Source of the DNA: Cyathus striatus
Taxonomy: Eukaryota; Basidiomycota; Agaricomycetes; Agaricales; Nidulariaceae
DNA length: 64,000 nucleotides
NCBI GenBank assembly: GCA_025738555.1
Contig: JAOVFP010000017.1
Coordinates: forward strand, 930,001-994,000
Direction of reading: 5' to 3'
Position numbers and translations under genes: made by a program. Positions 11,270-22,620 of the stretch are shown here, one piece after another. Position 1 is the stretch's first letter. Each line of letters begins with the position of its first letter. A model generated the notes under the pieces. It saw only the letters and a list, made by a program, of their open reading frames with translations, was not told where the DNA came from and made no database searches.

Positions 11270-13144
11270 CTACAAGTTTTTCAGAAGCTTTACTCTGAAA
11301 AAGCTGTCAAACGAGAACGGGAGCCCCTTTCCTCGTTTCCATCCTGGGTACAAAAGTGGTGTCGAGATTACCACCAAACTGACCTGAATGCAAGTGAGAT
11401 AATAAACAAATCGGCTTGTCACAACTGCGACAGTGGGTAGTTCAATGTTTCCGTTGACAGTCATGTTGTTATAATATGGGATCGGGACAATGCTTTCTCT
11501 GCTGAAGTTTGGATGAAACCTGTATCCATCCGTAAATGCTTTAGAGGCAGAGAGAAAGTATGCATTGATATTCTTCGTGATCTGATCCAACGGGAGTGGG
11601 GCAGTGTAGGGATAAGTGGTGGAGTCAAACGAAGGATTTGACGTAAACATTGTGGCAGCAATGTCATTTATATACCACTTATCTGTGATATTCTGTAAGT
11701 CCATGTCCAATTCTGAATAAGTGACTACGTCAATCATTCCCGTGGAAAACATGAAATTTGTAACGTTCTGCTGCATGTTTCCGAGAGGGGTTTCTGTGGT
11801 GTTTGAAATTTCCAACGAACCATCAGGATGAAGAGTGACTTCTCCCGAAGATAACTTGAAGTGTGGATTGCAAATTAACATCGATACCAAGGGAGCGGTT
11901 GTGAAACCGAATTCTGGGCTGAAGATTATTGTAGTTTCATTTGTTGGGATATTGTCAAGATTTAAGCCTTCAAAGTGTGGTTTAAACGTGTCGTTAGTCC
12001 TAAATGTTGAATTTCGACCCACGAACACATATATAGACAATGTGGTCTCAGTGGTTGGTTGATATCTAGCTGTCGCATTATGAATAATATCATCGATATT
12101 ATCTACCGAGTCCAATTCAGCTACGGAACCCACGGGAAACAATGGGAATATTCCTGTACAGTGTTCTTAGGGTGGCACAAACATACAATTAGACAATATA
12201 TCTCACCGGTGGTATAGTATTTTTTACCTAAAGCAATTACACCTGGATATACTCCCCAACCCATATCATCATAATAAATTGTGTCGTCGTACCCCTTAGG
12301 AGCTTCCCATTTACAAGTGTAGTTGAATTTCCCGAAATCGCTCCTGTACGTGACCGGTCCTCCCGACCAATTTCCTGCATTCGAGTTATTGTCTGTTTTT
12401 ATAGGTACGGGAATGATAAGATTCGGTGGTGACTTGTATTTATATATGGCGCTTTCCAACTGCTCCATATGTGTAGTAATAGCCGCGCGTCGAATTAATA
12501 GAGGTCGGCTATATTGATAGTAATCACTTTCTGCATCGAGATCTGGACCCACTGACATATTCGCTATGACCATGTCTATTCCAAACTGCAGGTACTGTGG
12601 AAACACCTATTGCTGCCGGAGCTGTTCCTTTCAATGAGAGCAATGTAAGAGAAAGAAAGAACGTAACCCGGAATGTACGGCTAGCATTTGGCGACCAGAA
12701 ATACCGAATCTGCTCGAAGAAGTCGGACGTGAGCGTCGACACTTTGTCTGTCTGTCCAGGAATAACGGAGCCTGTTGTACAGAGCTGGAAGTACCATTCG
12801 GAACTGAATATGTATGTGACGATGGGACTTATCAATAGAACACATAATGTTTGCCATCCGATCATAAGAATGGTGAATATGCCTTTAGCCTGATCTTCTA
12901 GGAAGGAAGGAAGGCATAGGGGAATGGGATGGGATAGACAATATGCTCCAAGTGCGAGGAATCCGGCTTCGCATATAACGAAGGCCAACCATCTGGTTAG
13001 AAAAGTCCAATTTTGAGGCGGAGGAAGGCCCACGTCCACGTGCGCCGGGGAATCGATGAAAAAATTCTTTGATTCGGAATCGAGGGTCGATTGTCGTGGG
13101 GTTTCGCTTGTACAGAGAGGTGAGTAGGTCGAAGGTTGAATCAT
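11270..13144 (-). pseudogene. Large membrane protein, paralogue A, frameshifted
   Basis: Same family as the gene at 17340-19126. Start ATG 13144 (MIQPSTYSPL..) was chosen because it aligns with MFHTSPYSPL of the paralogue. Exon 1 runs 13144-12207, a 53-nt intron is 12206-12154 (GTGAGA..ACAG), and exon 2 runs 12153-11270. Shared blocks include QNWTFLTRW, ICEAGFLALGAYCLS, QAKGIFTILMIGWQTLCVLL, GTAPAAIGVSTVP, INAYFLSASKAFTD and the C-terminal KRGKGLPFSFDS. Relative to the paralogue, two bases are missing (or one added) around 12585-12592 just after GVSTVP, throwing exon 1 out of frame. The distal half then continues in another frame without further stops. About four membrane spans and a large Asn-glycosylation-rich loop are predicted. 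It is either a young pseudogene or a sequencing error. Confidence 0.72.
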
Positions 13145-13825
13145 TTGGTGTAGCTTCGTAAAGTGAGAGACAAAGCCTAAGGAGATGAAATGGGTCCAGT
13201 ATATAAGGTTGTAACTTGACATTGCTAGTCAGGATACTATAAACCCCTAGATGCAATATCAACAATTCAGTTTAGTGTCAAGATACAAAATAGAACTTGA
13301 CAGGTGTAAGCCACTTGACACGATGTCTCTGAATGTAGATGCCTTTACTCGCTTATGGTACATATCATTTAAAAGAATGAGATAACAGGCTTTGGAGCGT
13401 CACTTAATACAATAATGCTCTTGACAGACCAATTAATGGTTCTATTTAACGAGACAGACTACTAGCAGTGTCGCAATGGTGAAGTAATGATAATACACGT
13501 GTAAATGTCAAAATATTTTCCAACTCAACATCTACTGATGCGATTGCATTGATACGCCAATCTCTGTGCCACAAAAACATTTCCGTACCTGTACATGTGG
13601 TACTATGATGGATGTACTTACGGGTCGCCAGTTGGTGGAAACATAAACATACACATGACATATTGGGACGAAATTTTGACAGCCCCTGGGGGACTCTGGG
13701 GGGTACTTATCTGCAGGAGAACTTCAATGTCGTCAATTTCGATCAATATATTCTATGAACTAGAACATTTGAGCGCACATATCATCGGGTGTAGGAGAAC
13801 ATGTACATACACGAACTATATAACT
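13145..13825. other. Intergenic, no gene seen
   Basis: Lies between the start of the minus-strand membrane-protein gene and the 3' end of the minus-strand BTB gene. The open frame at 13595-14107 on the plus strand is the antisense shadow of the BTB gene plus flank. Confidence 0.5.
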
Positions 13826-14890
13826 TCAAACTATCTGATAACCTTTTATCTCCGAAAATATCGGAATTCTCGAGACTTTCGACATAATATCGGTGCTCCA
13901 ACGTTCTGCTCTCCTCTTACACTGAATACCAGGGCACGCATTAAGCACATGCTTATGTTCTTCATAAATATCACCAAATTGATGAAGATTGTAGAGTTTA
14001 AATCCGAATTGAGTTTTGACTTCATTGTAAAACGTAAACCACTCTTTGCAATCTGCGATCCCACCTGTGTGAAGTCCGCAAACTGGTGGTGTATCTTGCA
14101 TGATTGATAGTGCTATATTTTGATATGCTGTGTGGTATTTCACCTATATTGTAAGATGTGAATATGGGCGGGAATATAGGAAGTGGATAGGATACCCAGG
14201 GAACAATCAAGTCTGGAATTGTGTGGTATTCTTGCACGACCTTGTATACTGGAAACGTTTTACATACTTGAATGGTTTTCAAAGCCGCTATGTCAGATAA
14301 CTCTTTATAGTCGTGTTTAATACCAAACGCAAGTAGATCGAACGAATCTCTCTCAGTCATATCGCCATTTTCTGCCCGGCTTAACCATAAAACACAAATA
14401 AGCCAGTGATCCAACGTGTATCGTGTGGACTTACTATTTCAGATAAACCCTACAAATCTCAACTGCTCCATAAATTTCATATTTCTCAGAAGCCTCAGCA
14501 AGCCCGAGAAGAACTTTAAACGCGACATTGCTAAGATCTGGATGTCGTTGATTACGATGCATGAATTTAACCATTAACTCCAGGACGTTTGCTTTTTCTG
14601 ACATTTGGACTGTTTCTAGACCTGGTCCGGAGGTGCTACCGAATTCGGCTGGTGGAAACCCCTGGCTGAAGAATTCGAGATAGTGTTTGTGTGCGCCTAT
14701 TTTTTGCTTATCGGATGAGAGGAGGATTATGTCGATTGGTTGGGTGCATTCTGATGGTTGGACTGTTGTGGTGTGCCGCTGTGAGCGAAGGGGAGTTGGG
14801 TAGGGTGGATGGAGAGACTGTACCGTAACAGCAAAGTCTGTTCTTTGACACTGCTATGGTTTTGGGACTCACTTCAGCTTCAGTACTCAT
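13826..14890 (-). CDS. BTB/POZ-domain protein, 300 aa, four exons
   Basis: Exons (minus): 14890-14873, 14817-14435, 14379-14196 and 14143-13826. Introns are 55, 55 and 52 nt with GTGAGT..ACAG, GTAAGT..TTAAG and GTATCC..ATAG. The first exon is only 18 nt (MSTEAE) and the join is phase 0. The BTB fold starts in exon 2: DIILLSSDKQKIGAHKHYLE (strand, then the hallmark AHK), FPPAEF, then VLELMVKFMHRN and the helical VAFKVLLGLAEASEKYEIY. The C-terminal part (LHTGGIADCKEW, FGDIYEEH, ERWSTDIMSKVSRIP) is the conserved tail of the Agaricomycete BTB family. These proteins are presumed protein-interaction adaptors; no specific partner can be named. It is divergently arranged with RRP46. The acceptor TTAAG in intron 2 is the least certain junction. 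Confidence 0.82.
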
Positions 14891-15432
14891 ATTGGGAGAT
14901 GGTAAGTCGAGTGCACTCGGAGGTGAGGACGTGGGTGAAGGATGTTCCTATTATATCGTTTTTAAGGTCGTACAACTTTGACATGACATCTCGTGCCTTT
15001 ATCGTAACCAGCTTCTTGATTCCAAACGACCCGACCGTAAAAACTCCATTAGGATGTTGTTGTTATTATTAATGGTTATTATTTTTGGTAATAAGTTAGT
15101 GAAAGTAGGAGAGATATCTCAGAAGTATCAGTCCTTTAGTTACATTGTATCTCTGATTCATATTAACATCTGACGATCCGACTGTTAGATTTTTACCCGT
15201 AAGTACTATTACTACGCAGACAATATAAGACGAGAAGCTTGATACATTGATGAGAAGCAAAACATACAACGTAAGTAGAAGAGAACGGTGAGAAAACTGT
15301 TACGCATTACGCGTTCACCATGTTTAGGCAAGCTTTTAGTTTTACCCTTGAAATAAATACGCACATGACGCAAACAACATACCACGTGACCGAAATCTTT
15401 TCTCTCCCGTACCACCATCGCGCCTCAGATCC
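14891..15432. promoter_or_regulatory. Shared divergent promoter region, BTB gene / RRP46
   Basis: The two start codons face away from each other across 542 bp with no intervening gene. No canonical TATA box was identified with confidence, so the assignment rests on gene orientation alone. Confidence 0.5.
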
Positions 15433-16316
15433 ATGGCTCATCCCCGCCCCCACGGCCGCGCCCAAACCTCCACCCGCCAAATCACAATATCATACGACGG
15501 CCTAGCCCGCTCAGACGGTTCAGCGCGGTTTAGTTTCGGTCTGTCCCCCCCCCTCCCTCTCCCTCCCACTCAAACCGAGCTAACAAAATCACGATAACAG
15601 GGGACACCTCGGCCCTCGCCACCGTCTCAGGACCCATCGAAGTCCGACTAGCAGCCGAACAGCCTTCACAAGCCACATTCGAAGTGAACCTGCGTCCACT
15701 TTCCAATGTCCCCGGAACAGACGCAAAGTCACTTTCCGCGATGATACGTTCTGCGCTTGCTCCCTCGCTTATTCTCACTCAACACCCCAGGAGCTTGATT
15801 CAGCTCTCCATTCAGGCGCTTTGTGCGCCTGGTGGTAGTGGTAGTAGGAGGTGGAAAGATGGCTTAACGAGTGCGATGATAAATGCGAGCAGTGCGGCGC
15901 TGTTGAATGCTGGTTCTGTTCCGATGCGCGGGGTGGTGTGTGCTGTTGCTGTTGGTGCTGTGGTGGACAGTGGACAGTGGGAGTTTATACTGGATCCGGA
16001 GGATGATGAGGCATCGAAGTTGAACGCTGGTGGATGTTTTGCGTTTTTGGTTGCTGAGGGTGTAGGAAGGGACGGTATCGAGTGCGTGTGGACCAGTTGG
16101 CGGACTGTTAAAGGACCCTTTGACGAGACAAGTCTTGGGCTTGCGAAGGGTGTTGGGCTGAATGCTGTGAAGGGCGTGTATGCGAAGATGAAGGAGAGTG
16201 TTGGGTCTATGGGTGCTCGGCCGTTTGTGTTTGATGTGGGGAAGGTGAAGAGGGAGGTTGAGGAGGAGGTGAAGAAGGAACAGGAGGACGTTGATGAGGA
16301 TAAGATGGAGATTTGA
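15433..16316 (+). CDS. RRP46: Exosome core subunit Rrp46 (RNase PH fold), 273 aa
   Basis: Exon 1 15433-15538, intron 15539-15600 (62 nt, GTCTGT..ACAG), exon 2 15601-16316; phase-1 join, stop TGA. The protein opens with R-rich sequence and DGLARSDGSARFSFG, then GDTSALATVSGPIEVRLAAE, PSQATFEVNLRPL and PGTDAKSLSAMIRSAL, the arrangement of RNase PH-like Rrp46. Then follow a second conserved block (RRWKDGLTSAMINASSAALLNAGSVPMRGVVCAVAVG), an LDPEDDEAS stretch and an acidic/lysine-rich C-terminus (VKREVEEEVKKEQ). In eukaryotes Rrp46 is a catalytically inert ring subunit of the RNA exosome, working in the nucleus and cytoplasm in 3'-5' RNA processing and decay. Length is close to fungal orthologues. 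This is the best-supported housekeeping gene in the window. Confidence 0.9.
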
Positions 16317-16856
16317 GTGCGTGGTTAGGTATGTTCACCTTATCCTCTTTTGTGGAGAAGCTGATTGAATGCAGTTGTTCAGGCAGTATAAAATGTATAT
16401 TATCGTTTCGAATGTTTCGAATGCACCCGTGTTCGAACGCGCTAGCTCCTCATCTTTGCGATGGACTTAGGCTTTAACCGCATCATGAAAGTACCTTGCT
16501 TCACAGGAAGGGAAAGATAGCGTCGAGCGCGTACGCACCCGCTCGGAGCCTTCTATGAACACTCTGGGTCAAACGAGAGGGATCAGGTTTGCAGCAGTCT
16601 GCGGGCGGGCGAATAAGAGTATTGCGATTTCGTTTGCGTCTGATCAGGGACTGTGAGGAGCTAATGTCACGGAGAAGAGTCATAACGATTTGGTGAAGAT
16701 TTGAGATGTCTTTCTTTGGCCAGGTACGTGCACTCATTCTCAATTTCTAGTCTTTATGCGGTCGAAAGCTCACCTAAATACAGGTATAAACTGTTCAAAT
16801 GCAGTATCTGAACTCTGTAGAATGTCCTTTTTCATCTAGGAATGCAGCAGAAAGTT

Positions 16857-17070
16857 GGAGCATCATCTTATGGGACTTCTTTCATAGTGAGTCTCAGTGA
16901 GATTCGCAGGACTCTGCATGATACTAATGGTTTTGTGCGGGAAGGTGCGAGGAACATGTATAAGAGGCTGAACGAGGGTGTACGGTCTGTAGGTACCGCT
17001 TGTGTTTGATCAAGGACGTCGATGTGGAGATACGGTGAGTGATGAGGAGAGTCACGATTATAAGATGGAT
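16857..17070 (+). pseudogene. Decayed partial duplicate of the RRP46 3' end
   Basis: A short frame around 16900-17000 (GFVREGARNMYKRLNEGVRSVG) resembles the RRP46 segment LGLAKGVGLNAVKGVYAKMKESVGSMG. After a frame change it is followed by LVFDQG, compared with FVFDVG in RRP46. The piece lies 0.6 kb downstream of the intact gene on the same strand, as expected for a partial tandem duplication. Similarity is modest and judged by eye. An alternative is chance resemblance. Confidence 0.35.
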
Positions 17071-17339
17071 TTAAGACTTTGGGATGTGGTATGTATTCGT
17101 ATTCTTCTCTTCTTGCAGAAGTCTGATCAAATTCAAGATAGACTATACAAAAACTGGGAAATAGATTCCTACAAACTTGGTATCAGGTAATGTACACGTT
17201 CGTCGTCTACTCACAGGTTTTGGTGCTAAATCGTTATCATGTAGGAGTACACTGGTAATTGTCTATAAATCTCTCTGACAATAGTAACTATATTACTCCC
17301 TTGCTCAATCTACCGAGAGTAGGTACGTACAGTATACAA

Positions 17340-19126
17340 CTACACATCCTTCAGAAGCTTTGCTCTCAATAAGCTATCAAAGGAGAACGGATATGCTTTT
17401 CCCCGCTTCCATCCTCGATGCAAAACAGGTGTTAGAATGGTTATCACACCGACCTGTAAGCAGGTGAGATAGTAAACGAGCCTGCTCGTTACAATCGCAA
17501 CAATAGGAAGCTCTATACTTCCTTCGACAGTTATATTGTTATAAGACGCAATCGGAGCGAGATTGTTCCCATCTACAATCAACGGAAACCCGTACGCATC
17601 TGTGAAGGCCTTCGATGCAGAGAGAAAGTACGCATTGATGTTCTTGTTTATCTGGTCCAAGGGTAATGGAGGAATATAGGGAGCACTATTAGGATCGAAA
17701 GAAGGATTCGTCGTAAACAACGTGGCTCCTATATCGTTCACAAACCAAGACGCTATAGATTCCTGGAATACAATAGGGTTGTCCTCCAATTCCGAGTAAA
17801 TGAGCGCATCCATCATTCCTGAAGCGGCCATTTGATTGACGACACCTTTTGGGATGTTTCCTAGAGGAGGGCTTGTAGAGCTCGAAACGTTCAAGGATCC
17901 GTTGGTGTAAAGAGTGACCTTCCCTACCGAGAACTCGAGGCCAGGGTCGCATAGCAACAGTGATATTAATGGCGATGATATGGGAAAATCGGAATCGGCG
18001 TCGTTAAAGATCTGCTTCGTCTGCGTGGATGGGAGATTGTCTAGGTTTATGCCCTCAAGATTGTTACTGTCTGGGAATGTGGAATTTCGACCGGCGAAGA
18101 GGTAGCCAGAAGCCGTTGCTGCAGTATCTGATTTATTTCTAGGAGTTAAAGAGAATATTCCTGATATTGCTCAGGTTTAGAGCGTAAACATAATCTGAAT
18201 TGTAAGGTCTCACCATTTGTATACTTGCCAATGACCTTCGTAGGTGTAGGATTCGAGTAAAGATCCCAAACCCCATTCCCCTGAATTTCATTGTCTGCCA
18301 TTTCCGGCGCCTTCCATTGACATGTAAAGTTGAATTTCCAGTAATCGCTTGTGTATGTGATCGGTCCACTTGCCACATTTGAGTCCGCCATTCCAACCGG
18401 AACTGGAATAATCCGATTGGGGTGTACTGTGAACTTATACACTGTTCCCTCCAATTGTTCAATATGCGTAACAATTGATGCTCGCCGAAATAGCTGAAGT
18501 GTGGTGGGATTGTATTCAAAACTCTCCAGGTTATCCGTCTGCGCAGATAGATTGGCGACGCGTATGTCCATTCCATAAGGCATTGGTACTGTGGAGACGC
18601 CAACTGCTGCTGGGGCCGTTCCATGTAAAGCGAGCAGGGCGAGAGAAAGAGCGAAAGCGACCCGGAATGTGCGACTGGAATTGGAGGACCAGACATGACG
18701 TGTCTGGTCGAAGAGGTCGGAAGTGAGAGTCGATACTTTGTCAGTCTCGCTAGGAACTACTGAGCCTATTCTATGGAGTTGGAAATGCCATTCTGAACTA
18801 AATATGGATCTGACTATTGGACTTAATAGCAGAACGCATAATGTTTGCCATCCTATCATGAGAATTGTGAAGATGCCTTTTGCTTGAGATTCGAGGAAGG
18901 TGGGTAAGTTGTCCAGTGGGATGGGGACAGATAGACAGTATGCCCCAAGTGCCAGGAAGCCTGCTTCGCAAATTATGAATGCTACCCATCGGGATAAAAA
19001 TGTCCAGTTTTGAGGTGCAGCGATGCCAACTTGCGGGGGATGGATGGCGAAATTCTTTGGATGGAGCGTCTGCAGTGGTAGGTTTTCGTTAGAACGAAGG
19101 GGCGAGTAAGGCGAGGTGTGAAACAT
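17340..19126 (-). CDS. Large membrane protein, paralogue B, 577 aa
   Basis: Exon 1 19126-18214, 53-nt intron 18213-18161 (GTGAGA..TCAG), exon 2 18160-17340; the join KYTNG/IFSL is in frame. Four hydrophobic segments are visible: WVAFIICEAGFLALGAYCL and GIFTILMIGWQTLCVLLLSP near the N-terminus, FRVAFALSLALLALHGTAPA around residue 170, and RLVYYLTCLQVGVITILTPVL near the C-terminus. The long middle region has several N-x-S/T sites and is probably extracytoplasmic. The C-terminus RGKAYPFSFDSLLRAKLLKD is highly conserved with paralogue A. I do not recognise a named domain; it appears to be a fungal family of unknown function. Both genes share strand, exon structure and intron position, so they are tandem duplicates separated by the BTB and RRP46 genes. 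Confidence 0.8.
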
Positions 19127-19412
19127 TGTGCGAGGTTTGTATTGTCAGTCTGAGCTTTATTATGGTGATTGTCTCGGGATTCATGGCGTCTCCGGACGCG
19201 CAGTGTCGCCCTGGATGGCAATGCTTCAACATTTTTACGAGAGAGACTTATAAATAGAACAAGTCGCTGGAAGCTGTATTTAGGAGCCTGCGCAAAAATT
19301 CACCATGGGCTTATTTTCTTCCGAGTCAGCTTTAAAACAATAAGTTACAAGTTGATGCCAGATGCCAGTAGTATACAATAACGGTAAAAAATATAAATTA
19401 CATCGGCAAAGT
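19127..19412. other. Intergenic between two minus-strand genes
   Basis: Holds the upstream region of the 17340-19126 gene and the 3' flank of the DUF6533-like gene. No motif was recognised. Confidence 0.4.
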
Positions 19413-21257
19413 CTACGCGGTAATGGTTTCAAGCTGAAAAGTATAAGTTTGTCTCGACATGCCCGCTCGAGAATTTGCCTGAAAATCAGTTAAAACCAAG
19501 GTGTCGGGTATATCATCCTCTGCTACTTCCGGTTTTGAAATCATTTCTTCCATGTTGAGGAGTAACCTGGTAGATGTTATAACGTATATGCTATGTCAAA
19601 CTAATGTCAGTTCCCAGTCTCTGTGCATGAAAAGAATTAGTACTCACGCACAGGTTGGTCTGGTTGTGAATCATATTAGACTTTCTTACAGAAAAAAAAA
19701 AGACAATGCCTTACATCGAGAGAATACCAACTACTGAAAGTTTTGCGCTTGTGTTAACAACAGCCTGTGCAATATCGATCGCTAATTGCTGCCTCAGTTT
19801 CATTTCTACTGCTGTATACATGGACACTTACCGAGGACAGCGGCGAACCAAATAATTCCGTCTCGCAAGAACAAAGTAATGACCGGACTGTTTCTCCACC
19901 CGTTGTCGTAGATGGTCTGAACGCATTTGTATGCTGACAGTGCGAACATTATGAATGCCTGATAATTCAATAATATTAGCGAGGGATAGGTACATAAGCT
20001 TTGACATACATCTAGTAGGAGTACAAGCATGTATAGCTTGAAGAATGTAGGGACTTTTGTTTCTGGGATTCGGATAGACATCGTCAGGACAATCAAGAGA
20101 TATGTTTATCCATTCGCTCACCAAGCGGATAGCAGCCGCGGAGAGCCGGTCTGATATTTAGATGTCAATTCAGCATTCCGCGTTTAATGACAGCGCGTAC
20201 ATAGAGTGTAGAAAAGCTTTATAAACCAGTAAGTTTTTGAAGAGAATTAACGAGCATGTGTATACTCACGCAAATGTGCAAATTGGTTGAGGTAGATATT
20301 TAGTAACGACATTCTTGAAAGTACCTTCAGACTTTTATAATATTGCATGGTTTACCACAACTCACACCGTTACCAAAAGAGCTGAGGAAACAATCAGCAC
20401 CTTCTGGTATGCAGCGAAAGCACAGAACAAGGCTCACAAAGGATCACGCATACTAGTATGGACAGCACGACCTTGTTAAGTCCGAACAGAATCCATACAC
20501 TGGGGCCTTGTTTAAAGACTGCAACAGTTGTTTTGATGAAGTATGTGCGTACCGATATGCAAGTGCTGTATCTGCAACAACGAGGAGCAATGGTGACAAT
20601 ACCCCTTGTGCCTGGCATCGGATAACTATGTGGCTGTTCCGTTATGAACCGAAAAACTTACCCTCAACTCCCGGTAGCATCTTTTACGAAGGAAGTAAAT
20701 AAGTAAGAGTCTCGTTGACGTTATAGAGAAGAGTCGTACTGCTATTCAAGGGTTAGCCGTATATCTTGATACTACAGCCACAACTTACGGAGTCTGATTT
20801 CGCAAAGCTTATCTGTACTATATTAAACGCGTTATAAAGTAAACAACAGAAGTCGAGGAATGGTGATTACTATATGCACTGAATCTAATACGATATTAGA
20901 TTGTCATGCGGATACACTGATTATTTTACTTACGCCATAGATATGAGGGTAAAGTATCTTGTCTTCTTAAAAATCAGTCATATTTTTGAACATAAGAAAT
21001 AGCACTCACCACGAGCTATTCAAACCAAGCTGACAGAATTATGCGGTGAAGTGAGCGCAGGACATACATAAAGAATTTTGTTTCGGGTTAGTGGCTTCTG
21101 CCACATTAACCCAACCTCTCTCGAGAGGGAAATGAAGTAATCAAAACTGCGATTTCTGAGGTAAGATAATTTCAGCTATTGGAGAAATCACATACGATAC
21201 TAATGTTATACTAGCCACTGCAAAGTATGAGGGTCAAAGTGCACATTTATTGTGCCG

Positions 21258-21490
21258 CGCAACTTTTTTTGAAGGTGCCGCAACTTTTTGCACGAGGCCG
21301 CAACTTTTTGCATGAGGCCGCAACTTTTTACACAAGGCCACAACTTTTTACATGAGGCCGCAACTTTTTGCATGAGGCTGCAACTTTTTACATGAGGCCG
21401 CAACTTTTTACACGAGGCCGCAACTTTTTACACGAGGCCGCAACTTTTTTTCGGCGCAACTTTTTTCTGGCAGCGCAACTTTTTTTGAGG
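21258..21490. repeat. Subterminal tandem array, 20-bp unit
   Basis: Around nine regular 20-bp units of the type CAACTTTTTACACGAGGCCG, followed by looser units, lie just inside the left TIR. The mirror set is at the right end in inverted orientation. Subterminal repeats of this sort are normally transposase-binding sites in DNA transposons. Confidence 0.85.
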
Positions 21491-21944
21491 GAACAACTTT
21501 TGGCTTTTTGAAACATAGCATAATTTATGTCTATCATAATTATTAATTTATCAAATCAGAGCACTAAGAATGAAGATTGAAGACTAATTTTTGTATTTTA
21601 CATGTGAATTACTAGTGACAAGTTGTCTACAGTCTATGTAAATGAGACATAGTTCGAAGACATACAAGTTACATGTCCTGGATATAACAACCCTCCCTGT
21701 CATATAATCCATCACCACTAGTTGCTGACTCTTCATACCACTATGCCCATTTACCCCCAATATGCCTTGCTATAATCCTAATCAATTGCCTGTGGTATTG
21801 GACACCAGTGTCACCCACTGCAAATACTAGAACTTGAGGAAGATGCTGTCATATTTCTTGTCGAGAGGGGGCGGGAGAGGGCGAGCAGATGGGGATGCGA
21901 GATGGGAGACAATAACAGCAGGTTTGAGAGGAGGTAGCGTGAGA

Positions 21945-22620
21945 TAGGACATTTACCCTCGTCACTTGCATGACGAGGGAGGGGTGGAAGGGGGGAGGGA
22001 AGGGGTGCAGCAGCACTCGTCATTTGTAAGAATAGGGGAAAGGGTTAAGGGGGAGGAGGGAGGGTAGGGACTGGGGCTGGACAAATGTGTTGTTGCGATG
22101 ACAATGATGGAGGTTTAAGGAGGGTACATTGGTGCCTACGACGCTGTGTCGGTGCTGTCGAGGTGATGGGGGGTCGCTGAGGTAGGAAGCTTAAGGTGGG
22201 CTGAGTTATAAGTGAGGGCAGGGAGATGAGCTGACAGTGGGGGGCCTACTGGTGGCTGGTGTGGCGAGGTGTCAACATCGAGATGACGAGTATGGAATGA
22301 GGAGAGGGCGAGAGTGGAAGATGTACACCCCCATCACTTGCAAGACGAAGGTGAAAGGGCAAGGGGGCAAGGGGAGAAGTGTTCGCACTCGTCACTTGCA
22401 AGACAAGGGTGAGGGAGGGAGAGAGGGAGAGGGAAGGCAGCGGAGGGAGAGGAAGAGTGCTGGAGGCGGTGCTTGTCTTGGGCTTGATGTTGCTATGTGT
22501 GCCGTTATGCATGTCACTTGCTAGACGAGGGAGAGGAAGAAATAGCCATACTCGTCACTTGCGAGATGAGGGCAACAGGTGTTGCGGCGCTTGACACTAC
22601 GTTTGTCACCTAGAACAAGG
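21945..22620. repeat. Scattered CTCGTC..GACGAG inverted-repeat motif inside the transposon
   Basis: A motif close to CTCGTCACTTGCAAGACGAG recurs at about 21957, 22013, 22328, 22389, 22512, 22551 and 22600, separated by purine-rich (GGGAGGGA) spacers. Each full motif is a small hairpin (CTCGTC/GACGAG arms around ACTTGCAA). The open frames in this tract on both strands are low-complexity artefacts. Confidence 0.7.

Noticed and set aside
17689..17952. Second minus-strand frame overlapping the 577-aa gene
   Set aside because: Out-of-frame shadow of exon 2.
21226..21490. CRISPR-like array of 20-bp repeats
   Set aside because: Units are contiguous with no unique spacers, lie just inside a transposon TIR, and the genome is fungal.
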